Part shown: positions 11,112 to 20,432 of the stretch, piece after piece | Numbering within the stretch: position 1 is the stretch's first letter | Layout: every line of letters begins with the position of its first letter | Assembly: GCA_003427395.1 (NCBI GenBank) | Contig: BFEA01000057.1 | Coordinates: 2,427,401-2,453,352, forward strand | DNA from: Chara braunii | Taxonomy: Eukaryota > Streptophyta > Charophyceae > Charales > Characeae | Length of the DNA: 25,952 bases | Reading direction: 5' to 3' | Notes under the pieces: generated by a model | Database searches by the model: none | What the model was told of the DNA's origin: nothing | Seen by the model: the letters and a program-made list of their open reading frames with translations, nothing else | Made by a program: the position numbers and the translations under genes

Positions 11112-11697
11112 CAGTAGGGACCTGCTAGTCCCTACTTGTGGCAATCCCTACTAATGGCCAACTCACTCACTTCCTCTCACTTTTTTTGTCTTATTCTCCC
11201 ACACTTTTCTTTTTTTTTTCTTTCTTTTTTTCTAGAATGTCAAGTGTCAAGTGGCCGTTAAGGCCCTTTTCTAGCCCCTTCCTCTTGGTTTTGGCCCTTC
11301 CTATGCCCAAGGTGCAGTCCGTTACATCGCGGACTGCAATGCTGGCCTCCTCATGCCCATGGGAGCTTCCCTTTTTTTATATTTTCCTCCCATAGTGGCC
11401 CCTCCTACTCTGATTTTCTCCCGGAGGGCTATTTTTCACATGGGGTCTCGTTTGTCTCCATTTTCTTGAGGGAGGCTGATCCGAGATTTTTCGGATTGCT
11501 CCCATGTGTCCCATTTCCAATTTCTTTACTTTCTCTTTCCCTTTTGGCCTTCCCGTTTGCTACCGCTAGTGCTTGCACTAGCGGTGCTAATATTTTTGGC
11601 CGTCAAGATCTCGATTGTGACGGTGCACCTTGTCTTAATTATTTTCCACATGCCGCTCCACCGTTTCTCTTGGGGCCTTCTTGTGTTCCCACGACTT
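11112..11697. repeat. Hairpin module, copy B
   Basis: Counterpart of 9683-10330. Stems: AGTAGGGAC/GTCCCTACT 11113-11136; TGCAGTCCG/CGGACTGCA 11313-11338; ATCCGA/TCGGAT 11479-11496; CCGCTAGTGC/GCACTAGCGG 11563-11584; CCGTCA/TGACGG 11600-11623. Several stems have counterparts in copy A whose arms differ in sequence but still pair. Pyrimidine-rich between the hairpins. No credible gene. Confidence 0.7.
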
Positions 11698-11861
11698 GTC
11701 CCGTCGGTGGTTCCCGACACTTAGTCCCGTCGGCGGTCCCCGACACTTAGTCCCGTCGGCGGTCCCCGACCCATTTTGTCTGGTCGGCGGTCCCCGACAC
11801 ATTTTGTCTCGTCGGCGGTCCCCGACACATTTTGTCCTGTCGGCGGTCCCCGATATATTTT
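11698..11861. repeat. Six-unit hairpin minisatellite (26-28 bp)
   Basis: Units start at 11698, 11724, 11750, 11778, 11806 and 11834 (26, 26, 28, 28, 28, 28 bp). Each begins GTC(C/T)(C/G/T)GTCGGCGGTC and continues CCCGACAC plus TTA or ATTTT. Five of the six hold an inverted repeat GTCGG...CCGAC; unit 6 ends CCGAT. In copy A the corresponding place has a single GTCCCGCCGGCGG hairpin, so the array looks like local amplification of one hairpin. The 206-residue open frame over it (11681-12301) is not a convincing gene. Confidence 0.9.
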
Positions 11862-12370
11862 GTCCCAGGTGCCATTATTTTTACTTAGTCTCGTGCGGCC
11901 CCCGGGCGCCTTTCCCCAAGGTGTCCCATGCCCCTAGGGTGTTTGCCTCTCCCTTGGTGGCCCCTTTCCCTAGTCTTTTCTTGCGCCTTGCGCGCGCTGG
12001 TTCCTTTGGTCGCGGGCCTCCATCCCGAGGCTCCCGTAGGTGGCCCCCATGTTGGCCCCTCGTTCTCTATCTTCCCGCGGCCTCCGGGCCGCCCATCTCT
12101 CGACTCCTCATTCTTTTGTCGCTGTCGCGCCGCGTTTGCTGGTTCAAAGGCCCCTCGGCCTTAGTCTCGTTGAATTCCAATGGCCCTCCCGGCCTCATGC
12201 TATGTTCTATGTGCCCCTGTTCCTGCGATCGCTCGCTTGTGGTCGCTAGTTCTTCCCCCCGTGGTTCTCACCCCAGGGCATTACTCCCCTCTGCGGCCTA
12301 ATCCTTTATCTTTTCTCTGTCTTACCTCCTTACTTCAGATTTCTCCGTCTTGCACAATTTGTCTATATTC
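11862..12370. other. GC-rich spacer before the gypsy element
   Basis: About 500 bp, cytosine-rich, with CCCCGGGCGCC and CGGGCCGCCC-like words and no recognisable domain in any frame. The 3' end (12300-12370) turns pyrimidine-rich and contains CTTACTTCAG. It could include the 5' LTR or leader of the element that follows, but I found no matching direct repeat downstream of 16876. Confidence 0.5.
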
Positions 12371-12379
12371 AGCCTCTTG

Positions 12380-13310
12380 AGTGATGGGAAGTTATTCGGG
12401 ACTCACCAGTCTCGACAACGTGAAGGTGAGTGTCGTCCTGGCTCATCTGGAGAGGATTGCACTGAAGTAGTGCACTTCTACCTCCAGCAAGCAAGGAATG
12501 GAGATGGCTGACTGGGCGCAGAGGTTGGGGGTGGCTGGTTTTCTGCAGGCTCTGCAGGATAGATTTGCAGACAAGGAGCAGGTCAGGAAAGCAGCAAATA
12601 AAATTTTGTGCCTGGGCCAAAAGAAATTTGACGGCTCCTTGTCCAAACTCTATTCAACCTTTGAGAGTCTTACGTTGACTCCTGGGTTGGAGATGAGTGA
12701 GTAGGATCTGCTCATTCATTTCCTAAGGGCAGCGCCTGAGCCATACCGGATTGCACTCTTCTCTGAGGGCCGTAAAGGTTGGTGTTCCTTTGGCAGAGCA
12801 GCCCTGGACTTGGAGTCTAAACTCCATGTTCAGCAAGCACCTTCTGAAGGAAGGAAGGGACCCTCCTCAAAGGGGCAAAGAAGGAGGAAGGGTGCCCTGT
12901 TTGTTGCTGCAGCTTCCAATTCTGATGATGATGCAACATCCCAGGGTGGGACCCCTCTATCTGGGACTGCCTCTTCATCTGCTGCAGATTCTGTTGTTCT
13001 TGCCCTGGCTGATGCTTTGATGGGCATGACTAAGGGCAAAGCCCCAACCCAGAAAGCATCAACCAGCAGCAAGGGGAAAGGTAAGGGACGTGCCTCTTCC
13101 CCTGGTGCCCAGAGAGTGCCATTACCATATAGCGTCCGCTGGTCAGCTGACCCCATTGATCCTTCCACCTTCCCCTGGCATGCACTCCGGATCCAGGAGG
13201 GGGTCTGGAGGAAGAGAAAGGACAAGGGTGTTTGCCTGAGATGCGAGGGGGACCATTTCTTAAAGGATTGTCCCAGTATGCCTCACAGGTCTGCAGGCAG
13301 CTCTAGTTAA
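12380..13310 (+). pseudogene. Gag pseudogene of the gypsy element
   Basis: Gag packages element RNA. From the ATG at 12498 one frame runs to the stop at 13308, interrupted by one TAG at 12702-12704; homology-like sequence continues past it (HFLRAAPEPYRIALF). Upstream, a fragment reading VVHFYLQQAR lies in another frame near 12470, so the N-terminus is frameshifted and the ATG at 12498 is probably internal. A lysine/serine-rich linker (TKGKAPTQKASTSSKGKGKG) precedes a zinc knuckle at about 13237-13275, CLRCEGDHFLKDC, of form CX2CX3HX4C, one residue shorter than the usual CX2CX4HX4C. Confidence 0.8.
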
Positions 13311-14095
13311 AAGAACTAGAGCAGAGAGAGGTGGAAGCAGCAGCTCCTTCCACCAGTGCTGATTCACCTTCTGACGAAGATGAATTTTCACATTCTCTCG
13401 CTGGTTCTGTTTTTGGAGTTGCATCTTCAGGGTCCTTTGTTTATGAGGACACTTAGTTTGATGAGACGTGGGAGGAGGATGATTCTCAGTGCCTTGCTGA
13501 TCTTTTATTGTCTTTGCAGAAAAGGAAAAAGCGTAGGTCAGAACTCATCATGCTTCAACCCTCTATTGTGGGGCCACGTGCAATTTCATGTCTCCCAAGA
13601 CAGTCAGCAAATTGCACTTGGAGCAGAGACTAGTGAAGTTGCGACAGCCTATTGAGGTTTGCATTGGTGACTCATCCACAGTCAGGATCACAACTGTTGT
13701 CAAGGGTCTACCTGTGGCTTTTGACAAGTAGGGAGAAATCAAACACCGCCTGAATTTTTATGCGTTCCCTGATTTTCCCTTTGACCTTGTGTTCTCCATG
13801 CAGTGGTTGAATGTCACCAACGCCAGGATCGACTGGCGGATCCCTAGGGTTGAGCTACCTGACGCCCATGTTTGCTTGCTGATGAATACCATCCGGCTAG
13901 TAACTGTTTTTGCATGCGTGCTCGCAGCTTCATGCGTCTTTCTCATTAAACTGACCACACCTATCTGTTTGTGGCTTATGTCAAACAGACTGATGTGGAG
14001 ACTGCGCCCTGTCCCTCTCAGATTCAGCAGGTTGTTGCTCGGTTCTGAGATCTTATGGAGGAGAGCCTACTGGACTTGTCCACAGGCAAACCAAA
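13311..14095 (+). pseudogene. Protease and linker region of gypsy pol (broken)
   Basis: An acidic, serine-rich linker (SPSDEDEFSHSLAGSVFGV) is read in pieces from about 13360. The retropepsin site is recognisable as LYCGATCNFMSP at 13561-13596: position 13564-13566 encodes Tyr where the family has the catalytic Asp of D(S/T/C)GA, so the protease is dead. Sequence typical of the region before RT follows (KLRQPIEVCIGDSSTV, then FDLVFSMQWL), in shifting frames with stops near 13636 and 13729. An overlapping 113-14100 region frame (13789-14100) is a shadow. Confidence 0.65.
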
Positions 14096-14606
14096 CATAA
14101 GATTGAGTTGTTGCCTGATTCGGTCCCTCCCAAGGGCCGAGTCTACAGGATGTCACCAGGAAACAGTTAGAGACCCTGACCAGCAAAGGCTGGATCCGGC
14201 CCAGCACATCTGAGTTTTGGGCACCAGTCCTCTTTGTTCCAAAGCAGAATGGTGAATTCAGAATGCGTGTGGACTACAGGGGTCTCAATAAGATCACGAG
14301 GAAGTCCACTGAGCCTCTTCCTCGTATCGATGATCTGTTGGATATGGTGCAGGGCTGTACCATTTTTAGCAAGATCAAGCTCAAATCTGGTTATCCCCAG
14401 ATTGTGAGGTTGAAGGCGATATCCACAAGACAACCTTCAAGACCAGGTATGGTACTTATGAATACCTGGTCATGCCATTCGGTCTTTGCAATGCCCCAGG
14501 TACCTTCCAAACAGAGATGCATCGCATACTCAGGACTTACCTGGACAAGTTCGTAGTTGTCTACTTGGATGATATCCTGGTATTCGGTCGTTTTGCCTAG
14601 GAGAAT
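14096..14606 (+). pseudogene. Reverse transcriptase domain of gypsy pol (broken)
   Basis: RT copies element RNA into DNA. Readable motifs: LLPDSVPPKGRVYRM (14111-14155), KGWIRPSTSEFWAPVLFVPK and FRMRVDYRGLNKI (frame from 14161), the motif A region [13 protein letters not shown] (about 14365-14405), [12 protein letters not shown] in another frame (about 14475-14510), and the catalytic box YLDD at 14562-14573. The motif A aspartate of the usual IDLKSGY is replaced by Lys (14377-14379). Frameshifts near 14155 and 14415 and the stop at 14598 also inactivate it. Confidence 0.8.
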
Positions 14607-15572
14607 GCGCAACATCCGACTCTGGTGCTCTAGGCCTTGCATGATAACCGGTATAAGATCAACAGGGAGAAGTCCTCTTTTGGAGTTCCCTCTGTAGTCT
14701 ATCTAGGTCATGTCCTTTCTGGAGGGGGGATGGCTCCTGAGGCAACGAAAGTTGCAACTGTTCAGGACTGGCCAAAGTCTGTTAACATTCGTGATGTCCG
14801 GTCTTTCTTGGGGCTCGCATCTTATTGCAGGAATTTCATTAAGAACTTCTCATCTATTGCAGCACCCCTGACTGGCCTTACAAAGAAAGACACTTACTTT
14901 CTTTGGACTTCAAAGTGTCAGGAGGCTTTCACATACCTAAAGGAGGCCTTGATTCGTGCCCGTGTTTTGAAGTTACCTGATCCTACCTTGCCATTTGTGC
15001 TAACCACTGACGCAAGTCAGTATGGTGTAGGAGCGGTACTTCAATAGGATAATGGGAATGGTCTGTAACCTGTAGAATATATGAGCAAAAAGATCAAAAC
15101 AAAGAAGCTGTAGGATTCTACCTATGAGAAAGAGTTTTATGCTCTTGTGTCAGCGCTCAAGCATTGGAAGTACTTCCTCCTGGACAGACACTTCAAGATT
15201 TTTTCAGATCACTCCACCCTTCAGTGAATGAAGTCCTAGGGAGAATTGAATGACAAACTTGCTCGTTACATTCAAATCATGGACATGTTTGACTTTGAAC
15301 TGAAGCACAAGAAGGGTTGCTACAATCGTGTAGCAGATGCCCTTTCTCATAGGCTTGACGCTCTCTTTCTGATCTCCTTTACTCACTCATTTGGAGAGAA
15401 GACTCGTCAGACCATTGCCCGTCTGCTACCCCAGGATGCGATTTTTGGGCCTATAGTGAGGAATCCTCATGATGATCCTGCCTCTGAACTAGGATACACT
15501 CTGGTTTCAGACCTGCTGTATACTTGCAGCAGGGGTGAGGAACGTCTGTGTATTCCCAGGACCGCAAGCTGA
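14607..15572 (+). pseudogene. RT connection and RNase H domains of gypsy pol (broken)
   Basis: 14637-15047 reads the RT thumb/connection (YLGHVLSGGGMAPEATKV, RSFLGLASYCRNFIKNFS) and the start of RNase H with TTDASQYGVGAVLQ, the first catalytic Asp. After a TAG at 15045 the domain continues through further stops with YEKEFYALVSALKHW (catalytic Glu) and FSDHSTLQ (Asp), then KKGCYNRVADALSHR at about 15310. A frameshift near 15560 separates it from the integrase. Catalytic acidic residues are retained; the damage is by stops. Confidence 0.8.
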
Positions 15573-16876
15573 AAACACTTATGTTGTTAGAGTGTCACGA
15601 TGCTCGTGGTCACTTTGGTGCCCTCAAATCGTATGCAGCCCTGTCGCAACGCTTCTTCTGGAAGGAGATGAGGAGTGACATGCTACACTATGTGGAAACC
15701 TGTGAGTTATGCCAGAGGAATAAGGTGGTACGCCAACCTCCCCTTGGCTTACTCAAACCACTACCCGTTCCTGATGCTCCTGCACAGTCAGTGTCTATTG
15801 ACTTTACTGATCTGGGTAGGACCACGCCTTGTGGTATGTGTTAGGTTATGGTATGCGTGGATCGGTTCTCCAAATATACAAAGTTCATCCCTTTGCCAGC
15901 CGAGGCTCGAGTTCCAACCGTCCAGGCGGCATTTGCTGATCGATGGGTTGCATATCATGGACCACCCACCTCCATTGTCAGCGATCGAGATCCTAGATTT
16001 TGCAGCAATGAATGGCAATCCTACGGCAGGGATTTCCTTCATTCTCGACTGGACATGACATTTGGTCGTCATCCTGAAGCCAATGGTCAGGCTGAAGTGA
16101 TGAACCAGATTTTGTTTCAACTGCTATGTCATGTTATCAGTCCAGATCAGCAGGACCGGGATCTCCATTTGGGTTGTGCACAACTTGTGTATAACACGTA
16201 TGTACACTCCTCTACTGGCTTTACACCGTATCGGTTGCACTGGGGTTGTGGGCCACGACAGCCTCTTGATGATGTCATCGATAAGGCTACCCCCACATTG
16301 ACGTCTGGAACTGCAGAGTTCACCAGACGTTACCGTGTAGACATAGAGCGCGCCCGTGCCAACCTGCTGAAAGCTCAAAACGGTATGATTCAGCAGGCCA
16401 ATCAGCATAGACGTTCTTCTACCGTTCGCATAGGTGACTGGGTGTGGGTACTCAGTTCTGAGTTGTCACGAGAGGAGGGCATTTCACCTAAGCTGCTGCT
16501 ACGATATATGGGTCCATGGCAGGTCTTAGAAACAGTGGGAGTTGATCCTTTCGGACCATCCTATACAGTGGATGTCCCTCTGCATCTACAAACCTACCCT
16601 GTCTTTCATGCATCGAAGTTGTTGCCATTCACCCCAGCTGATGCATTCCCAGACAGGCCTCCTCAGTTCGGTCCGCCTATCCCAGGTAAGGGATATGAGG
16701 TGGAATTCACTGAGGACCAGGCAGGTCCAGATAAGGAGTACCTTGTGAAGTTTTCATACCAGCCACATACTGAAGATCGCTGGTTTACTCGCAAGGAACT
16801 TTTGAAAACCGCAAAGTCTATTGTCCTTAGGTATGAGGCAGCACAGAAGGGAGAACCCCTTCGGAGAGACGGTTAA
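15548..16876 (+). pseudogene. Integrase with chromodomain-like tail of gypsy pol
   Basis: Integrase inserts the cDNA into chromosomes. One frame (15548-16876) is interrupted only by a TAG at 15842-15844. Zinc-binding HHCC module: CHDARGHFG at about 15593 and CELCQRNK at about 15702. DDE core: Asp in SIDFTDL (15797), Asp in VSDRDPRF (15978), Glu in ANGQAEVMNQ (about 16095). Then LLRYMGPWQV and YPVFHASKLLPF, and finally YLVKFSYQPHTEDRWFTRKE (16739-16798), which resembles a chromodomain core. This is the best-preserved part of the element; whether the 342-residue part after 15848 is expressed cannot be judged. Confidence 0.85.
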
Positions 16877-17540
16877 CGAAGGCCTCAATTTTCAGACCAC
16901 TTGTCAGGCCATTTATAACAAAACCCAAGGATCATTTTAACCAAACTTGCCACCAATTCATAGAGTGGAGATCATACTAACTACCAAAACAAAATTGAAA
17001 AAAGAACGCTGTAGGGAAAATTCTTGAGGGATATATCTGCAAATTTGGGAAAATACAGACCCGTATTAATTGAAATTGCCTACAGCTACCCTAACTGCGA
17101 ATAGCAGACCCGGGCTACCCCTAGGACAGATAGGCCCTCTGGGCCTAAGCGGATAGACGGTCCTATAGCCTATAGCCGGGTTGGGAGAGACTCTAGCGGC
17201 CGAAGTTGAAACGGTACCGGTCGGTCCAGTCAGTCCGGTCTAGGTCGTGTGTAGATTAGTGTAGGTTATAGATAGGATCGGTCGGCACATCGGTTCAGGG
17301 CTTTTGGCAGTTAGTACCGTGTACCTCGTTGCTGTACAACACGTGAACTGGAGGTGGTGACAACTTCAACGTTGGAGAAGACAGACATAGCCGGACCTGC
17401 GGAGTGTCAGCCATAGTTGGGATTGACACTGTACTCTGACAACACGCGGGGCTGTTCAGAGGTATGGGCTACGCGAGGTCTGCTGGAGGCGAGAGAAGTG
17501 GTGCCCTGTTGGACCCTCTTCTAGAGTAGGGTTACAAGGT
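16877..17540. other. Hairpin-bearing non-coding segment after the gypsy element
   Basis: No gene recognised. Two inverted repeats stand out: GCTGTAGG (17008-17015) with CCTACAGC (17079-17086), enclosing AATAC...GTATT; and TAGGCCC/GGGCCTA at 17131-17147 with a 3-base loop. A 3' LTR of the element would be expected here, but I could not match any part to 9683-12370. Confidence 0.55.
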
Positions 17541-17730
17541 GTGTGGCGCTGCAGCCATAGCCGCAACTTCTTACTCAGAGATCATCTTGTCAGGAGAGGT
17601 GGCGCTGCTGTAGACTTCCACCCAGGAAGTCATCCGACACTTCATCATCATATGACACTGTGGCGCTGGTCTTCTTCTTTATCCTCTGAGTGGCGCTTGG
17701 CCTCAGAGGCCTGTTTCAGGGTGGCGCTTC
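17541..17730. repeat. Five GTGGCGCT boxes with hairpins between
   Basis: The octamer GTGGCGCT occurs at 17543, 17599, 17660, 17690 and 17721 (spacing 56, 61, 30, 31). Between boxes lie GACTTCC/GGAAGTC (17613-17631) and CCTCTGAG/CTCAGAGG (17683-17709, whose loop holds one box). No coding potential recognised. Confidence 0.7.
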
Positions 17731-18250
17731 CTTCTGGAGGCAGTATCTGGGTGGGGTTATCGAGCGCATCGGCCCTCGCGCAAAAATGAGGGCCCTCCCG
17801 GCCATGTCACGCAGGAGTTTATCTAAAAACATCTTCTTGAAGAGACAACTTGGGAACGTCGCATAACATTCCGCGAACCGCCGAGACGGGCGCGGTTGCA
17901 TCGCTCCTTCGCCGCTGTAGCCAGGTGCGCCAGCTATACATCCCGCGGTCCCCTACGACAGAACAGGTTCCCGCGGGGCATAACCTTGCTTCCCTAAGGG
18001 GCTGTCACCACCCTTAGGGGCGTATCCCTACCGAGTTACTGACCCACGTGCGAAGGTTTTTAAATGCAATCGCAGAGGTAGATCAGCCGAGTGCGTTTGC
18101 TCGTCTCGCTGCAGTATAGGAGTCGCTTGGTTAACGCCGAGCGGACCCGAACGTCGTCCGTCCCCCAGGGGGCTGATCTCCTAGGTACGAAGCGGACGTT
18201 GGTCGACTAGAACTATCTCAACCAAGCGTGAAACCACAATTCATCCTAGT
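17731..18250. other. GC-rich non-coding segment with hairpins
   Basis: Stems: GGCCCTC/GAGGGCC 17771-17794; CCCGCGG/CCGCGGG 17942-17977; CCCTAAGGG/CCCTTAGGG 17992-18019; CCCCC-A-GGGGG near 18163. I looked for rRNA-like text here and did not recognise any. No gene. Confidence 0.5.
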
Positions 18251-18553
18251 CCCTTATGCACATAGTCAAACGAAAATTACGACAACTATACACATAATTA
18301 TATAAAAAAAAATCGACCGTAGCCGACACGAATAAATATTCCCAGTATGAAAAGATAACTGAAATAAAAAAATACAAATCATCATCTCATACATCCAATA
18401 ACACAAAAAACTATCCGGTCGCCTTAGGTCGAATACCACAAAACAATCAAAACAACTGCCAACAAAAAGTTGGTTAATCGAAAATAACATTGATGTTGTC
18501 AACATGGTAGTTGGACAACCTCAGTTTTGAATTGATGAGACGCGTTGCCAAAG
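18251..18553. other. AT-rich segment without a recognised gene
   Basis: Adenine-rich plus strand (runs such as ATAAAAAAAAATC at about 18299). A 79-residue minus-strand frame (18266-18505) has no recognisable motif. Composition differs sharply from the GC-rich segment before 18250, so a junction probably lies near 18240. Confidence 0.4.
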
Positions 18554-18889
18554 TCATTCATTCCATCCTATCGCCGATCTAAGATTCGACGAGCATACCT
18601 GTCTTCGTCCATTTCCAATCTTTTTGGATGACAAACCGCTTGCGCATGATTCTTGATCAGGGGCATTGCTTGACGTGAAGCATGCCTCTTCCTCTAGGAA
18701 GTGGTATGGGGTACTCCTCCTCCTCGTCCGAGCATAAAACTGGGATCTCAGAAGTCGGACCGTCTCCACCCGATCGACAAGTGCCCCCCCGTAGAACGGT
18801 CCACTCTGGTTCGATAACAGGGTCGGCTCCTGAAGCAACGAACCCCCGCCCCTGATGCTTCCTAGAGATAGTGGATGCGTCCACCGCAA
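18554..18889 (-). other. Possible organelle-derived segment with overlapping open frames
   Basis: The minus strand has a 111-codon frame (containing GGGSLLQEPTLL, SGPFYGG, RRRSTPYHFLEEEA) and, in another frame, a 75-codon one (containing GRGFVASGADPVIEPEWTVL and EEEEYPIPLPRGRGM). Both remind me of hypothetical proteins annotated in plant plastid genomes around the ribosomal RNA region. Familiarity in two frames at once points to conserved DNA rather than conserved protein. I infer a possible plastid-to-nucleus insertion. This is memory-based; no search was possible, and the product, if any, is unknown. Confidence 0.35.
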
Positions 18890-19754
18890 GCAGCTTTCAT
18901 ATATATAGTTTTTTTATTTCTCCTAAGTTCCGGGGTAACTTAGACGAAAAGAAATCAGAAGAGATAAAGAAAATAAGAATCATTTAGACAGGTACAGGTA
19001 GATAAGGTTGTTCGGGATAAAATGTGTCAATCCTTGGGAAAAAGCTAAATCCGTTTGACCTTATCTGCTTTATTTCAATAGGATCTATTCTACGACACAC
19101 GTTGAATAACATTTTTTTTTCTAAACAACAAGTTCTTTTTGACAAGCAGGCAGGTGAAAGGTAGAAAGAAGACAATCATTTTCCTTTTCTCCAACAAGCA
19201 AAGTAAATCTCCATAGCAGGCACCCTTCTACCTACTTGCACAACATGCAAAGAAAACAAGTTCAAAGGAAAACAGTACAGTCCCATACTCGAGTCAGACC
19301 ACTTCATTCACATGCATGACTCACACAACTTTCTTCTGCCTTTTCTTTTGAACATTCAAATGACAAGGTCAAGCAAAGTGTGGGTTCACACAGGTGTGAA
19401 GGGAACTGAATCAGGTTAACTGACCTTGAGTGAAGTTTGAACCGTACACTCAAGAAGACCGTATAAATTTTTCGCTCTCCTAACGAGAAGGTTGTCGTAC
19501 CCAGTCGTCACAAAAATGATCGACACCATTCTCTTGTGATGACCGCCTGCCACAACACCCCCTTATTTATTTCTTTTCGTAAGTGTCGTCTCCACTATCC
19601 TTGACTTGTCACCGCGTCACACCGCCGTCAAGTCCACGCCACCTCAAAATACCCTACTCTAGCGGCACCTTTCGTGCGCCAAGGCCCGGCTGCCACTCAA
19701 TATAAAATTACTGTCGTCACCGCCGTAAATCTTAGTGCCGCGTGCTGAAAAAAA
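18890..19754. other. Spacer, AT-rich then mixed; no gene recognised
   Basis: 18900-19180 is AT-rich with AGATAAGGT (19000-19008) and ACCTTATCT (19058-19066) as a wide inverted repeat; it may belong with the preceding possible organelle segment. 19181-19754 shows TTCACAC/GTGTGAA (19385-19400) and CTTGAGTG/CACTCAAG (19425-19454). No credible open frame. Confidence 0.45.
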
Positions 19755-20075
19755 AACGTGCCGCCGCCGCAGAATTTCGGCGGCACTTTTGTACTACTGT
19801 AGTAAAACCGGGGTTGCCGTCGTAGAATTTTGGCATCACTTCCGTACCACCTTAGTAAAAGTCCGTGCCGTCGCAACAAAATTTCGGCAGCACTTTCGTA
19901 CCACCGCAGTAAAAGTTGGTGCCACCGCAACAAAATTTCGACAGCACTTTGGTACCACCGCAGTAAAAGTCCGTGCCGCCGTAGCAAAATTTCGGCAGCA
20001 CTTTCGTACCACCGCAGTAAAAGTCCGTGCCGCCGCAGCAAAATTTTGGCAGCACTTCCACACTATAGTGGGAAA
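19755..20075. repeat. 54-bp tandem repeat, about six copies
   Basis: Copies start near 19757, 19811, 19865, 19919, 19973 and 20027, exactly 54 bp apart. The consensus begins CGTGCCGCCGCAGCAAAATT, then TCGGCAGCACTTTCGTACCA, then CCGCAGTAAAAGTC. Because 54 is a multiple of three, several frames on both strands stay open and give repetitive pseudo-proteins (for example KFRQHFRTTAVKVRA). The same phase in all copies would also suit a real repeat protein, but no family is recognised. Each copy contains TGCCG...CGGCA as a weak inverted repeat. Confidence 0.9.
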
Positions 20076-20432
20076 ATCGCGAGCCAAAATTGGTAAAATT
20101 TGGGCCCCAGGCCCAAATCTCACAGCGCCGCACTGCCGCAGTCCCGCAGTACCACTGGGTCTGTCCCGTGGGACCAGCACCAGCCAGAGGAGAGGGAAGC
20201 AGAGTGCTCCCTGCCTTGGCTATGGCTGCCCAGTTCTCCTCCTGGTGTTCCTTTGCAGTCCTCCGACTCCTCCTTAAGTTGCCTCAGGCAGCAGCTTCAG
20301 CAGCCAGCAGCACTCAAGTGTGCTCGTCACCCACTAGCAGCACGAGTGCATTGTGTGGCAGCTGGGGGCAGCTGCCTGTTTTATATTGGCTGAGGAGGGT
20401 TGGACGTCACTCTAGCCCCCGGGCAAAATCGC
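20076..20432. other. Spacer before the hairpin array
   Basis: No gene recognised. Contains CTTGGCTATGGCTGCCC (about 20215), a motif shared with the satellite and with 25085-25310, and a few weak inverted repeats such as GTCCC-GT-GGGAC (about 20163). Confidence 0.4.

Larger units (their letters stand above)
12380..16876 (+). mobile_element. Decayed Ty3/gypsy retrotransposon, chromovirus-like
   Basis: Gag with zinc knuckle, protease, reverse transcriptase, RNase H and integrase follow in the Ty3/gypsy order, with a chromodomain-like C-terminus that marks chromoviruses. The reading frame is broken by at least four frameshifts (near 12468, 14155, 14415, 15560) and several in-frame stops (12702, 15045, 15842 and others in the RNase H part). 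No LTR pair, primer-binding site or polypurine tract was recognised, so the true ends are unknown; the coordinates span only coding homology. Long readable stretches suggest moderately old rather than ancient decay. Confidence 0.85.

Noticed and set aside
11681-12301. 206-residue open frame
   Set aside because: It runs across the hairpin minisatellite and GC-rich spacer, is proline/serine-rich and has no recognisable motif.
12200-17400. LTRs of the gypsy element
   Set aside because: I compared flanks by eye and found no convincing direct repeat, TG...CA ends, primer-binding site or polypurine tract.
17790-18220. Possible rRNA fragment
   Set aside because: GC-rich and structured, but I recognised no conserved rRNA segment.
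19697-20277. Several 90-180-residue frames on both strands
   Set aside because: Explained by the 54-bp repeat length being a multiple of three.
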